Below, one piece after another: positions 22,791-36,132 of a DNA stretch of 64,000 nt. Below the pieces are notes generated by a model, which searched no databases, had not been told where the DNA came from, and was given only the letters and a program-made list of their open reading frames with translations. The stretch comes from Amborella trichopoda (taxonomy: Eukaryota; Streptophyta; Magnoliopsida; Amborellales; Amborellaceae): the NCBI RefSeq assembly GCF_000471905.2, contig NW_006499973.1:3326878-3390877 (forward strand). Reading direction: 5' to 3'. Every line of letters begins with the position of its first letter. The stretch's first letter is position 1. Position numbers and translations under genes: made by a program.

Positions 22791-23382
22791 TCATTAGTCT
22801 ATAAGGAAAACAGAGCCTTTTCCTCATGAAGATGTTGAGGACATTAGGTGAACAATTGTGAGCATGTTTAAAGAGGAAGAAACACATCTTAGTATGCCAT
22901 CTACCATCCCTGAAGAAGCTCCATCTTCACCTGAAGATGAGGCTTCCCCCTTTGCTTCCAGTCCTGAGCCACTTTAGAAAGAAGATGAACCAAAAGCCAC
23001 TCTTGAGATTGAGGAAGCTATGGAGATAGATCTTCCTGCTCCGAAGGTCACCAACACGCTGGACCATCAAAAAGTCCTGCATGTCCTCATTGCACTCTTG
23101 AAGGCAGAATCAGCGTCCCAGTCACAGAAAAAAGTCTTGCACATCCTTGATTCTGTGGGAAAAGAGCAGTCGAGGAAAGGACAACCCTAATGCCCTCCGT
23201 AGCAGTATCCATTGACGGAATTAAGAAGTGAGGTTTGCAGTCTCCAGAACCAATTAGGAGTCATGTGTATCGCTTCAAAACACCCAAAGTAGTTCGTGCC
23301 TGAGACCAAGAGCTACGATACCCTTGAAGTGAATCCACCTCGAATGGTGGCTAAAGCCCCAGCTGATTTGACTATTTACAGC
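22791..23382 (+). pseudogene. Acidic and pre-RT linker, old element, cut by LTR
   Basis: Counterpart of 9915-10580: EDVEDI text, Glu-rich stretch, two KVLHV/KVLHI repeats, then EVCSLQNQLG and a VNPPRMVAKAP segment. Broken by stops and cut at 23382 by the next LTR. Confidence 0.6.
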
Positions 23383-26084
23383 TGTTGGAAGGTATTCTTC
23401 ATCAACATGGGGCCTCCGCTCAATATAGCCTAGCAAACAATGGAAATCCTGACAGTCTCAGAATAGCCCTAAAATGGGCTAAGATCTTCATGAGGTCTCT
23501 CGAAAGTATCCCTCCAAGTTTCGTCGCATTCCGAGATGTCTAAGGCAGTACAGACTGAGAAACAGTTCCAGCAGAATCAACCTCAAGCACCCTGAAATGG
23601 ATCTTATAACTAGAGTTACATTTTCGGTGTCTCAAATTGATGTGGCACCACCACCATCAAATCCAACATGGTTGAAATCCCCAGGGGTCAAATTTTAGCT
23701 TGAACGAATACTCCAAGAAGAAGTTATAAGTAAAAGAGTAAAATAAGGGGAGACGCACGCTATTCCCATGCGACCACCCTGCAACTCCAGACCATGGAAG
23801 GGACAGTCATGGGCAGTGAGTTTCGACTCTCATATCTCACACGTTCTAAGTCGAGTCGTGCTTAAATTTTGTGAGCATGTTTTTCTAGTCAAGACGAGCG
23901 ATTCAATATGTAGCACGCCTCTTGATGATACCCAAACGCGAAGAAAACCTACAGAGAAGTTGATGATCCGTGAAGAAAGTGCAGGAAATTCAGCAACATC
24001 GTGCCTCGCTCGAGTGACCGAATCACGTTGCTCATGATGCGAGTCCAATTCCATGCGAGTGGAAGGTCTTGGGCCATCGCCAAGCCGAATCTCGTACATG
24101 ATGAATGGTCGGATTCCGTACACGAAGCCGACAAACAGACTGCAAATTTCGTCCCTGGAATTCTAGATTCTGACCAAAATTCCAAACTTGCAAAATCTTT
24201 GTTCAGGCACAGAATCGGGTTACGTTTGTTGCGTCGCGATCATAATGGCATGCTCAGTGTGATCCAGTGAAGATATCACCAAAAAAAATCAAGGAACGAG
24301 CACACAATCAATCCAAAGTTTCAATATTCATTCAAATTTCAAGTCACATGATCGTGCCCCAAAAACACGATCCATGGCTCGAAGTTGGTATCAAATCGAT
24401 CGCCATGCTGAGCCCTACAAGTAAACAAGTATCTTACGATCAAACGGACATCGGAATGACCCCTGATCATCCATGCAAGATCACCCAAATTTTAGGGCAA
24501 CACATTGATTGTTCTGGAATTCAACAACTTGTTAAGAAGGGAAAATTTTGTCATTTTGCACCCTATTTTCTAAATTTCTTTTAAATCATTTTAATCTTAA
24601 TTTTCATCAATTAGGGTTACTTTTGATCATACAACCATGTTTGGGGCAAAATTCTATATATACGTACCATCATTGTATGCACAAACAAAAAAGACACACT
24701 CAACTCTTCACAAAAGACAGAGTTTTTACTCAGTACAGTTTCTCTTTCTTACCATTGTTAGGTCATGTTGAGAGATAGAGAGCAAGGTGAGAGAAACTTT
24801 TGATCGGTAACCTTAGGCTTGAGGTAAATTTTATCTTTCTTCTTTTACTTGTCTTCTCTCTCCTCTTCTTCTCTTTCTTCTCTCTTCCCACTCACCCCTC
24901 CCCGCATGAGTTCCTCTCAAAAGTCATGCACGACAATGGCAGTGCCATGCATGCCTCTCTGATGGTCTCACAGGTCGCTCGTGGCGATGGCAGCGCAATA
25001 CGTGAGCTTCACTTTTCTCTTGTTCTCCTTCCCATGTGGTGTGCAGACAATGCTGCTCATCACCATCTCCAAGTGTACCCTCGGCGCCTCAATGAAGAAC
25101 ACAGACAGCGAAATTTGTTGCCGCCCATAGGGTCTTCCCCCTGTTATGTGTCTAGCATGGATGGTGATACCTATCACCGCCTGTTAGAGGCATCGGCAAC
25201 ACCTATCGCCGCCCATGAGCTTCCTGCTCACTCTCGGTGCTCATCGCCGTCCGTGAGCCACATACACTCGCGTGGTGTTCATCATCATCTTCCCTTCGTC
25301 CCACACCTATCGATGTGCACCCCTTAAGAACTATCACTGCACGCTTTGCAAAATGGCTATCATCGAGTGCTTTGTGAGAGGCTATTGTTGTCCGCATAAG
25401 GGTGTGTTGCCTTCTCATGAGGCCAATGCCGATGCCTATTGTCGCCTAGGTTCTTCCTCCCTCTGCCGCCTCGTTTTTCTTTCTCTTCATCCCCTCTTTT
25501 CCTCTTCACTCTTTTCATTCCTCTTTTAATCAACAGTAGACTTAGCCTAACATCGCCACGCTGGTCTCAGTTTCAGGTAGTATTGTCGTCGTGCTGGTCT
25601 TGAGAGTCATGCACGTCTCACTACAACTCTGAGTCGGTAGTTTTTTTGGCCGTTATGCTAGTCTCGCCTCTTCGTCAAGTTTTCTTCTCTTTTCTTTCTT
25701 TGTTGGAGCTGATCAGTTGCATCACTCCCTCGTATGAGCGTACTAGGCCCTAAGACAAGGGTGGGTCTCTTTGACCCACTTGTCTCGCCAATTAACCATA
25801 GAAGTGTTGTGTAGAAAACAAGAGGATTGAAGGTCAAGGGAGGTAATTCCGAACCAGCTCAAGCAGCTGGGGGGTTTTCTTCGTGATCTAAGAGGGTGCC
25901 CACGTGAGCCAGCTTGAGTAAGTCTCGAACCCACTCGGATTACTCTCTCATCAGTTGGTATACATACCCTTGTTCTTGAGCAAGGTTCTGAGAGAGCGAT
26001 CTCAAATCTCGAGTTCACCAGAAACCTGAGATACATGCCACCAAGTCATCTAGACCCGGAGGGCGAGATGGAGGCACCTAATCA
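23383..26084 (+). repeat. 5' LTR of the third plus-strand copy
   Basis: Starts TGTTGGAAGG and ends CCTAATCA; 2702 bp. Aligns along its length with 2412-5349. TATA box near 24655 (CTATATATACG). Followed at 26085 by the primer-site region. Confidence 0.85.
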
Positions 26085-27050
26085 GCTTGGTGACACCACT
26101 GAGGACTTATTACCCCTTAGCTGGTTCGCTCTTGTTTGATCAGTATCCTCTTTTACTTTCTGCATTAATTTCTATGTCATTTGGGTTGTTCAACCCATTC
26201 ATTCAAGTCTGCTACTTCCTTATCCCCGCACTTGTGGCTGTCCGAGGCAAGCGAACTGCTCAAGCTTCCTTCCCTACTATCCTTCTAAGTTGTGACTCAC
26301 GGTTCAGCTCCCAGCTTATCTCCTGGGTCGGTGCGAGAGGGGACTTAAAGGTCACTGACTCCCAGTTTCCTCGCCCTAGTGGACCCTCCACCAAGGCCCC
26401 TTAGATCGGTGGCACATCTGTCGCCACGCACAGCATACACTCTGCTACCGGCAAGTCTCTCACCGGCCATATTGCTGAGGTACGCTAGAAGGCTGCCCCA
26501 ACGACTCTTGCGAAAGGCAAGCAAATTGCTGGTGCTTCTGAGGTACGTTGTGAGGTAACCCCCTACACTCCTTCACCACTCGAGCCACACCTCGGGGCAA
26601 TCTTCACGTTGCCTTAAACTCGCATCAAGGACTAGGTCTTCTCGGTCCGAGCTCTGCACATGCCATGCATTCTATAACTCGGGGTAGAGCTAGCTCTAAG
26701 CCACCTCGAGCAGGTCGGTCGTCCCGTCCTCCCTCTCATCCCACACAGCTCCATCTTGTGAGAGATCAGGTTCTGCCTCGTCCCTCACAGGCACCAACTC
26801 ATGAGTCTCGGCCTCCTCAGGTCGAACCCATTGACTGAGCCCGAGCTAACCCTCAAGTCACCCTGACGGGTAACCTCAAATGTGCACACGTGCTGTCTTT
26901 GCAGGTTCCTCCCCAACCTCGACTAGGGCAGAGTCATTCACCGACATCAAGCACGCATTTCGAGCCCTGGTACTCCAAGGTCTTCTCGAAGAGTACCATC
27001 TTGAGACAGCCTTAGGTCAACCATACAATTCAAGGCAACGACCTAATGTC
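26085..27050 (+). other. Primer site and leader
   Basis: GCTTGGTGACACCACTGAGG directly after the LTR is the best preserved primer-site copy. The following 950 bp are the gag leader, matching parts of 291-960 and 5373-5762. No intact frame. Confidence 0.55.
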
Positions 27051-27051
27051 T

Positions 27052-28581
27052 GACAGAAGCCTGCAATCCCCAAGGCAAAAATCCACGTTGCCTTCTGTCC
27101 CTAGACCCCATTCTCTGCACCAGTTGATCGACACGGCTTTCGCCTACTTGAGAAAGATAGGGCAGCTCCAATCTCAGGCTCAATTCTGGAATTAAATCCA
27201 CAACCGCCTCAGGATTAAGAAGAAAAGAGTGCTACAGATCCTGACGAGGGAAGCCTCCAAGGTAGTTTGAGGTCACCACCCCTAACGACCTCCTGCCTCA
27301 TAATCCTTTTTCCCTCTCCAAACTCTAGAGCCTGAGCAGGTCTAAAGGTATTGCTCAATGGTTAACATCGAGAAGCCACGGTCCCAAGACCATCGACAAC
27401 CGGTCCTCACAAGATCGGCATATAAGACTTGAGTCCAGTCGGGGCAAGTTGAGCCCCTGCAGACTGACTTACCACTCATGATTCGCCAACCCGACAGTCC
27501 ACTCCTCCTCCTGACTCTGACCTCTCAAAAGAAATAGTCACTATCATGGTAATCAATGACCCGAACGAAGCTCAGGAGGACTGGATGACCAGGTTCGAGG
27601 TCATGACGCAATCCATCCTTGCAAAGATGGAGCGACTCGAAGCCTCCAAGCCCACTTCCTCTCACCACTAGACCGATCCCCCTCCTGGTGACGACACAGT
27701 CCCCGAATAGACTCTCCCACCGGTCTCCCAAGATAGCTCTTCTTCTCGAGGGGTCTCCCAAACGGACATCGATGCCATGGTCGCCCATAGCCTTAAGCAC
27801 AAGGTCCTATGCATGCAGGAGGCACGGCTTTATCAAAAGCCATACCCCTCGTACATTGACTAAGTACCCTTCTCTCCGAACTATCAAAAGGGCAAGCTTC
27901 CCCTATTCAACAGAACTACATCCCCTCATCGGCGTACTACCCACTTCCAAGCAGCCTATCGAGAGACAACGATTGATGGACGACTCGTCCTAAGTCAGTT
28001 CGTCGAGACACTCGAATGGCCAGCCTTCCAGTGGTATGCTCGACTGGCCTCAAACTTGGTGCACACGTGGCAAGAAATGGAGCAGTTGTTCTATTAACGT
28101 TTCCATGAAGTCCAAAGGAATGTGGAGACCATCTACCTCCTCACTCTGATGCAAGGCCCTGGATGAGCCGGTTGACAAGTTCATAACTCGCTGGAGAGAG
28201 TTGGCAACCTTCCATGCCACTCCCACGACTGAATATAAAGCGGTTCAGACCGGTATACGTAACATGCTTCCTGAGATTGCTCTGCAGGTTGATGTATCCA
28301 ATCCACCCTCCATATCAGAGCTCATATCTAAGGAAGTTCGTATCAAGGGTTTGTTCAAGCATGGTAGCTCTCGTGAGCAACCCGCCAGCTCGAACTCTCG
28401 CTCCAACAGTCGCGACAAACAAAAGGCAGTGATCAGTGCGGCTGTCACTGTGACTGACACTAATAAAGCTGCCCCTCAGACTCTCGACCTCTCCAAGGGG
28501 CAAGCGCCTCAGGGTGAACGCAAGCAACAGTCCCACAATGCGATCCCGCCTCCTAAAAATGGTAAGCAGAATGACTACTAG
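27052..28581 (+). pseudogene. gag: gag, third plus-strand copy
   Basis: N-terminal segment from 27052 (MSDRSLQSPRQK; the L-x-D-x-A and QFW pattern). Capsid part from 27545: WMTRFEVMTQSILAKMERLE, VSQTDIDAMVAHSLK, PLFNRTTSPHRRTTHFQAA, FVETLEWPAFQWYARLASN, WQEMEQLFY, then in another frame RWRELATFHATP and the open stretch 28201-28581 with IALQVDVSNPPSISELISKE, an SRSNSRDKQK basic motif and VISAAVTVTD. Stops near 27671, 27863 and 28096 and frame changes make it non-functional. Retrotrans_gag family. Confidence 0.8.
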
Positions 28582-28611
28582 GCTCAACATGATAATAAAG
28601 TTTACCCACAT

Positions 28612-28976
28612 CTGTGCATGTTCGCCCCAAGACAAGGGTGGGTCCCTCAGCCCACTTGTCTTGGAACTTAACCATGTTAGAGCTTTGTAGAGAACAAGGA
28701 AATTACAGGTTAACAGAGACGATTCTGAACCAGCTGAGGGGATTTCCGTTGTGATCTAAGAGGGCACCCATGAGAGTCAGCTCGAGTAAGTCATGGACCC
28801 AGGTGAGGTTGGTCTCCACCTCACATATAAAATTCCTCTCTCACTAGTTGCGCACCTTCCCTTGTTCTGTGAACAAGGTTCCTGAGAGTGTGATCTCAAG
28901 TCCATGGTCTTTCGAACCCGAGACACGTGTCACTCCATCACTGAGACCCGGGGGGCAAGATCGAGGGATCCGACCA
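28612..28976 (+). repeat. Truncated LTR (last 360 bp)
   Basis: Begins abruptly after gag text with AAGACAAGGGTGGGTCC, which is the conserved end segment of the LTRs (4996 onward in the first), and ends GATCCGACCA. The 5' 2.5 kb are absent. The following sequence is unrelated to a primer site, so this is a 3' LTR end. Confidence 0.75.
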
Positions 28977-30720
28977 GCAGACTCTTCTCATGGGAGAAGT
29001 TCTGAGACGGCTGCTCCTTCCCAAGCAAGAGGAAAGAAAAGGAAGAGTGCTGCCCCTACTAGTATTCATACTCTATCTCGTGTTGTTAGGCTGCCTCCAA
29101 AATGTAGGAGCGCCAAGCTTTTTGCCACTTCGAAACCAGTAGATAGCTCTTCATCGTCTGCTTCCTCAAATTTGTTTGCTACTGCTTCAAAATAACCTTT
29201 TTCTCTTCTCTACCGTCTTCTACCTCTCTTGAGTTGTTTTCCTCCTCTTTCGAAACTGAGATGGAAAATCTGGCCCTCTTGATTCTATTATCATTGCTTC
29301 TGATAGAGAGGGAGCACCAGAGCTTGAGATGGTGCCCGAAGATACCAGGACGACTCCTGAGTTAGAACCAGCTCCCATGGAGGTTGATGGGGCTGGGACG
29401 GAAAGTCCTGGAGTTGCTGAGCAAAGAGAGGAACTCGAAGTTGGCGAACTTCTAACCCTTAAGAGATTGCTGCCCTGGTTGAGGTAGAGGCCATGATTAT
29501 GGGTGATGAAGCCCCAAGCATCCCTCAGGAGGAGGGGCTTATGGTTAATGAGGCAACCGAGCATCAAGAAGTTGCCACTCCAGGTGCTGAAATTACGGGC
29601 CCAACTGACTCAGGACGTTCCCCCAAAGAAGATCTTGAGGGTCCATAAACTGTGGTCTTAGAGAATGAAGGTTAAGAAGATGAAGGGGTTGAGCTTTTGT
29701 GGCAAGGGTTCTGGCTGTGGATGATGCAGACCAGATAGAAGAGGCCGCACCTAAGCCTAAAATGGTGATCTTATAGGATGCGGGACAAAGGGTGGAGGTG
29801 GCCCTTGAATTAACAGTTCAAGAGGAGGAAAGGCAAGGAGAAGGGGCTACTTTGGAATATGCTGAGCTTGGAGTGGTGGTTTCAGCAAGCGAAGGTCAAG
29901 GTGTGGAGGCTAGCACTCATGAGCCTGAGTAGGTTGAAACTGGGGCTGCCCCTGAATCTGAGGAGTCCAAGACTTTGGGTTTCGCAATTGCTCTAGATGA
30001 GCTAGTAGCTCACATATCAGCTCTACGAGCCCATCCCTTGAGACCGAAGCTCCTCCTATCCAGCTGTGCCGTGCAAACCCAATTTCAGCGGGATATCTAG
30101 CATGAATGCAGACATGCTCCGCGCAAGTCTTCAGCGTTTAAAGGAGTAGCCTCTCGTCGAGTTAGGCAAGGCATTGGCCAAACTGAGAGACTTTGCTGCT
30201 GCAACCACTACTTTGGGGAATGCTCTAGAAGTTCTCTCTCATTTTTATGTTACTTTAAATGAGTTGGAGAGTTGGAGAGGCTGCATCATGAGATGACAAG
30301 CAGCAGACTAGCTTCCTTGGAGGCGTCTATCAACCATCGTCATGAGGAGGTAGATTCCTTCTCACAGAAGAAGGCTGTTATAGTTGCTCATCAACTCGAT
30401 CTAAAGTTGGAGGGAAGAGATTACTTTAACAAGATGATAACCATACGGATAGAGATGCGAAAGCTGAGGGAAGAATTTGATGATCTTGAGAGGGATATGG
30501 TTCAGAGGAGAGCCATGGATACCTCTTTGGCGAAGGATCTATTAGAACTCTCCTACACCATTGAGTCCGAGACCGCCTCTATGGAATAGGAGGCTCATAT
30601 GGTGGCTGATTTGAAGGAGCGTATTCATCATGCCGAGGTTGAGATCCATGAGATCATTGATCATTTTTTAAATTTTCATTTTGTATTTTTCTCCTTTTTC
30701 TCTCTTTGTATACACTTTTA
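28977..30720 (+). pseudogene. C-terminal half of an antisense-type PMD gene
   Basis: Decayed coding text in the plus direction. It starts with a basic segment SQARGKKRKSAAPTS, continues through an acidic region (about 29260-30000, with VPEDTRTTPELEPAP) and ends in a clear coiled coil at 30272-30660: MERLHHEMTSSRLASLEAS, an Arg/Glu/Leu heptad-rich region, and a tail HHAEVEIHEIIDHFL. The tail matches the end of the minus-strand gene at 10797 (DEIIYHFL). The PMD half is absent, cut at 28976. Many stops. Confidence 0.65.
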
Positions 30721-31024
30721 ATGATCTTTGAATTTATGAATGAAGTACTTCTTTTTCTCCTCTGTCTCATTCTGATGGATGCTTTCATTCTTCTTTTGCT
30801 TTGCTGCACTTCATCTCTTTTTTTTCATCTTGGCCTCTTCTCAAGATATTCCTTGTCGCAAGGGAATGAGGTAGAATACACTATGCCTTATTTCATCTTT
30901 TGACAGGCTGCTATGGATTCAATAACCTTGAATGGGGGAATAATTGCTTCTTCTCCCCATAATGTTTGATTGGACATTGGCTCATAATTCATTGTTCTCA
31001 TAATGTGATGAGCCTGCTCACTAT
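30721..31024. other. Downstream region of the PMD-type remnant
   Basis: T-rich sequence with ttatgaatgaagtac, resembling the downstream region of the gene at 10797 (gatgaatgaatgaaat on the minus strand). Possible transcript end. No gene. Ends with actat before the next LTR. Confidence 0.4.
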
Positions 31025-33449
31025 TGGTTAAGAGCCTCGATCTTGTCCTTCAGCACATATCTCGAGTTTCTGGTGAACCCGAGATTTGAGTTTACTCTCT
31101 CGGAACCTTGCTCAAGAGCAAAGATAGATATACCAAATTTGAGTGGTTTTGGGAGGGCGCCCTCTTAGATCACGAAGAAAGGCCCCCAACTGCTTGTGCT
31201 GGTTCGGAATCACCTCCCTTGACTTGCAATTCTCTTGTTTTCTACACAGCACTTCTATGGTTAATTGACGAGACAAGTGGGTCAAAGAGACCCACCCTTA
31301 TCTTAGGGCTTAATATGCCCATATGAGGGAGTGATGGAACGAAAAATCTCCAACAATGAGAAAAGAGAAGAAAACATGACAAAGAGGCGAGACTAGCATA
31401 ACGGCTGAAAAACTACCGACTCCGAGTGGTAGCAAGACGGGCATGGCTCTGAAGACCAGTACGACGGTAATATACTCGAAACCGAGACCGACGTGGCGAC
31501 ACTAGGCTAAGTCTACCCTCGTTCAAATGAATGAAAAGAGTGAAGAGGAGAAGAGGGGACGAAGAGAAAGAAAACGAGGCAGCAGAGGGAGGAAGAACCT
31601 AGGCGACAATAGGCATCATTGTTGACCTCATGAGAAGGCAACACATCCTTAGGTGGACGGCGATAGCCTTTTATAAAGCACACGGTGATGGTTATTAAGA
31701 GGCACACGACGATAGGCGTGAGACGAAGGGAAGACGGCAAAAAATACCTCACATGCTTAAGAGGCTCACAGACGACGATGAGCACCGAGCGTGCGTAGGA
31801 AGCTTGTGAGCGGCGATAGGTGCTGCTGATGCCTCTAGCAGGCAGCAATAGGTATCGCCATCTGTGCTAGACACGTAACAGGGGGAAGACCTTATGGGTG
31901 GCAACGGATTTCGCTATTTGTTTTCTTCATTGAGATGCAGAGGGTACGCCTCTGGATGGTGATGAGCAGCACTGTCCGCACACCACATTGGGAAGGAGAA
32001 CAGAAGAAGAGAGAAGATCGTGCATGGCGCTGCCATCGCCATGCACGACCTGTGAGACCATCAGAGAGGCATGTACGGCACTGCCACTACCATACATGGC
32101 CTTGGATAGGAACTAAAATGGGGAGGGGTAAGAGGGAAGAGAGAAGTAAGAGAAGAAGAAGAGAGAAGAAGAAAAAAAGAAGATAGAGAAAATTTACCTC
32201 AAGTTTAAGGGTACCAATCAAAAGTTTCTCTCACCTTGCTCTCTCTCTCAACATGACCCAACAATGGTAAGAAAGAGAAATTGTATTGAGTAAAAGCTCT
32301 TTCTTTTGTGAAGTGTTGATTGTGTGTCTTTTTTTTTTGTGTTTAATGATGGTACGTATATGTAGAATATTGCCCCAAACATGGGTGGATGGTCAAAAGT
32401 AACCCTAATTGCTGGAAATTTAGATTAAAATGATTTAAAAGAAATTAGAAAAATAGGGTGCAAAATGATAGATTTGAATGAATCTTGAAACTATGGATCA
32501 ATTGTGTACTTGTTACTTGATGTTTTGCTGTAATTTATTCGTTGGATCACACTGAGCATGTCGTTACAATCGTGGGGCAACAAATGTAGCTCGATTCCGT
32601 GTCTGAATGAAGATTTTGCAAGTTTGGAATTTTGGTCAAAATCTGTAATTTTGAAAACGGAATTTGCGGTCTGTTCGTCGGCTTCATGTGCAGAATTCGA
32701 CCGTTCATCATGTACGAGGTTCTGATCGGATATGGCTCAAGACCTTATACTCGCAATGGAATTAGTCTCACGTCGATCGGGCTCGCTAACAATGTGATTC
32801 TGACACTTGAACGAGGCACGATGCTGTTGAATTTCCTACACTTTCTTAACGGATCAGCCACTTCTCTCTAGCTTTTCTTCGCGTTTGGGTATTGTGACGG
32901 GGCTTGCCACATATCGAATCGCTCGTCTTGACTAGACGAACATGCTCACTAAATTTGAGCATGATCGATCTTAGGATGGGTGAGATATGAGTGTCAAAAA
33001 TCAATGCTCGTGACTGTCCCTTCCATGGTGTGGAGTTGCAGGGTGGTTGCATGGGGATAGCGTGCAGCTTCCCTTATTTCACTCTTTTGCCTATAATGTC
33101 CTCCTGGAGTGTTTATTCAAGTTGAAATTTGACCCTTCAGGGTTTTCAACCGTGCTGAATCCAATGGTAGTAGTCCCATAGAAATTTGAGACACTGAAAA
33201 TGTAGTTCAAGTTATAGGGTCCATTATAGGGTGTTAGAGGCTGATTCTGTTGGAAATGTTTCTCATTTTGCACTGCCTTAGACATGTCGGAATTCAACCA
33301 AACTTGGCGAGAGACTTTTGAGAGACCTCATGAAGATCTTAGCCGATTCTAGGGCTATTCTGAGACTGTCAGGATTTCCACTGTTTGCTAAGCTCTATTG
33401 AGCGTATTGAGCGGGGGCCCATGTTGATGCAAAATACTTTAAAACAATA
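31025..33449 (-). repeat. 3' LTR of element E
   Basis: On the minus strand ends CTTAACCA (plus: TGGTTAAG at 31025) and begins TATTGTTTTAAAG, the first G of TG being changed. About 2.4 kb, aligned to the reverse complement of 23383-26084. The pyrimidine tract appears as purines at 32120-32190. Confidence 0.8.
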
Positions 33450-33899
33450 TGCCCTATCGAATGTTGCACTTTGATAGAATCAAGAAGTGCAATCATTCAA
33501 GAAGTTTGAGGGATCTTATCGAATTCCTCACCCTCAAGGGACTATTTGCGATTCAGAAGCGTGAGGCCTTTGTAAGGACCTCCTCGGACATAACCAGGCC
33601 TCTTTGAAGGCCAAATGCTACGAATATTTGGTTGAAATTTTTGCTGTTACACCAGGTTTGTTTTTGATGCTGAAGGTATCTCTTGTAGGTCCCATCTAGT
33701 GGGGTCAAGTCACGGGCTTTTGACCCAACCCGAAAGTCTGGTCCCATGTAGGCTAGGGGATTTGACGAAGACTACCTTGAAGCTTGTGGTAGGTTAGACC
33801 CTGGCTTCATCAGTTTCTTTCCCTGTGATGGTCTTTAGCATTTCTGAAGGGATCTTTGTGTCATCATCCTTACCCTCAAGGACTCCTGTTGTTGTTGAA

Positions 33900-34300
33900 T
33901 TGGGGAGATCTTATGTGGCTCACTCCCTAATGAGCCATTGAAACCAGGAAGATCTTATGCGGCTCTCACTTCCTGATGAGCCATGAAATCAGGGAGATCT
34001 TATGAGGCTTTCAGTCCTAAATGAGTCATTGAAACTGAGGAGATCTTATGCAGCTCTCACTCCCTGATGAGCTATTGCAACCGAGGCGATCTTATGCGAC
34101 TCTCACTCCTTGATGAGCCATAAAATAGGGGAGATCTTATGCGACTCTCACTCCATAATGAGCCATGAAACTGGGGAGATCTTATGCGGCTCTCACTCCG
34201 GGATGAGCCATTAAACTGGAATGTGGGAGGCATATGGCTCTCACTCCCTGGCGAGCTATGATGTTGAAATGGGGGAGGCATACGGCTCTCACTCCCTGAT
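33900..34300. repeat. 45-bp tandem array in 3' UTR
   Basis: Unit contains gatcttatgcggctctcac and gatgagccat. Unit starts at 33907, 33951, 33996, 34042, 34088 and 34133, spacing 44-46 bp, with further decayed units. A second array of the same unit is at 45145-45380. Confidence 0.8.
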
Positions 34301-35209
34301 GTGCCATGACGTTGATTGGGTGCTGGCATCTGAGGATTTTAGGAGACCTCGCTGGCCTAGATTGTGATTGTTTGGATGTCGGCTGAGGCAGCGGTAGCAC
34401 ATCAACCTACTTTGTCGGTCCAAGTGCCCTTTGTGGGTTTTCACTTGAATGGGGGAAGTGGCATTGTGAGGACAAGTTTTACAAACTTTTGTTTATTCCT
34501 GACCGCTTTTATCCATGATCTTGTGATCATGTCCACCATTTTTATCCATTTTTGCTCACGGTGCCCTTTTGGGGTTTTCACTGTACTTGGGTTTTGTTTT
34601 ATATAAAACTCTCTTACTTATGGTTTCGTGATCATGCCTGTCCGTCTTTTTTATTCATGGAATTCCCTTGTCCAGGTGTACACCATGGTCATTTTTTTTG
34701 TGTGAAGGCGTGTTTAGGGTCGTGCCTTCAAGACCTGTGCGAAACCTTTTAATGTCATATGGCTAAGATGTGCACTATTGTTTAGAGTCATACAGCTGGA
34801 CCGTGGTAGAGAATGGCATTCTGTAGAGGCCATGGAGTGAATCTGGTGATGACTTTGACTCACTTGGGAAGATGGCAAGAAGTTGCCTATGGAGAGTTGA
34901 TGATGAATGGTGGGTGAATAATGGTGACTCACTAGCTGGGTGGCGAGATGACCTGCCGTTTCATGAGCATGGGTAAGACTCAGTGGGGAATGGTGAAAGA
35001 TGGTGATGATGGCGAAGGGTGCGTGCACGCGAATGGTCCAGTTAGGGAAGACGTGTGTCAAGATGGACGTAAAGAACATGTGCGCGTATGTGGACTCACT
35101 GGGGAGATAATGGAAGTGGTGTGCGCACATGAATGGGTCAGTTAGGGAAGACGTGCATAAGGGCATGTGTGCGTATGTGGGGTATCTTTATGGTCATGCC
35201 TCTTAGACC

Positions 35210-35460
35210 TGGGTAGAGCAGTTTTACGACATGTGGCCAAGACGTGCACTATGGTTTAAGGTCATATAGCTTGGACCATGGTTATGCAGTTTAAAGTCAT
35301 GCAACTAGGACCATGCAGTTTAAGGTCGTGCAGCTAGACCTCTGCTACAGTTTAGGGTTATGTAGTTTGGACCATGCAGTTTAATGTCGCGCACTTGGAC
35401 TATGGTAGTGCAATTTAAGGTTATGCGGCTAGGACTAAGGCGCTGCAATTTATGGTCATT
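35210..35460. repeat. GTTTAAGGTCATGC repeat block, element E
   Basis: Six or seven irregular units with the words gtttaaggtcatgcagct and ggaccatg. Same family as 46300-46560, 46980-47570 and 57060-58340. Confidence 0.65.
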
Positions 35461-36132
35461 CAACACGGATCGATGTGTGGGTCTTCATGTAGGTAAAGCT
35501 ACATGAGGGATAGGTTGTGAATAACAATCTGACTCCTTGGGGAAAAAGGTAGTTAGGGCTATACCCAAGAGAAGGGTCTAGATGAAGGTGGTGGCCTTGT
35601 GAGGAGTGGAAAACTGAAGAGACTTCATCAGGGATTAGGTGGGTGATTGTGACTCCTGGGGTGAAGGCTGAAGCTTTATGTAACTCCACTAGAGATGCAG
35701 ACCGGAGCATAGGTGTAACCCTACTGGGGGTTGAAGAGGTAAGCAGGACCCTTACTCCCTGGGGATAGTGGGTCGCAATAAGGAGTGACTTGTACTGGGA
35801 TGTGGTGCTAAACAAATCCATTGGGGATAAAGGGGGTAAGTATGCCCTTCGTATACCTCTAACTCCACAGGGGATGTTGATGAAATGCACCTTTATAAGG
35901 TCTTCTTGAGGTGCTCGACAATAGTCTCGACGAGGGGCCTGGTGATAATCTCGACAAGGCGCACGGTGTTAGTCTCTGGACAAAGCACGCGGTGATAGCA
36001 TCTGGGGTGAAGTGGGCGATGATAAACTCTTTGGGTCTCTAGCTCAACCCGCCACGGTTTGCCTTGATCATTGCTTAAGAGCTGAGGACTAGAGCATCGT
36101 TTTGAGTTTATCGAGGGAATTATGCAGCACTG

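Larger units (their letters stand above)
20631..23382 (+). mobile_element. Right half of the old element (gag end, protease, linker)
   Basis: Continuation of 291-2411: gag zinc-knuckle and C-terminal linker, protease, acidic linker and pre-RT segment. It ends at 23382, where another LTR of the same family starts. Left flank of that LTR is acagc. Confidence 0.8.
23383..28976 (+). mobile_element. Plus-strand element with 5' LTR, gag and truncated second LTR
   Basis: LTR 23383-26084, primer-site region, leader, gag to about 28600, and then only the last 360 bp of an LTR (to 28976). Everything from the gag tail to most of the second LTR is missing. The flanks (acagc before, gcaga after) do not match as a duplication, so the right part may belong to another copy, or rearrangement followed insertion. 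Confidence 0.6.
33450..36132 (-). other. 3' UTR of element E
   Basis: Non-coding. Contains the 45-bp array at 33900-34300, the conserved ttactcatggtttcatgacc-type block near 34615, repeated GTTTAAGGTCATGCAG-type units at 35210-35460, and a block of ctcactggggat words at 35500-35880. The order of these blocks is the same in the 3' UTRs at 44709-47860 and 55500-58900. Confidence 0.65.

Noticed and set aside
24800..25529. 175-codon frame starting at 24800 in an LTR
   Set aside because: Same as above: counterpart regions in the other LTRs are frame-shifted, no domain.
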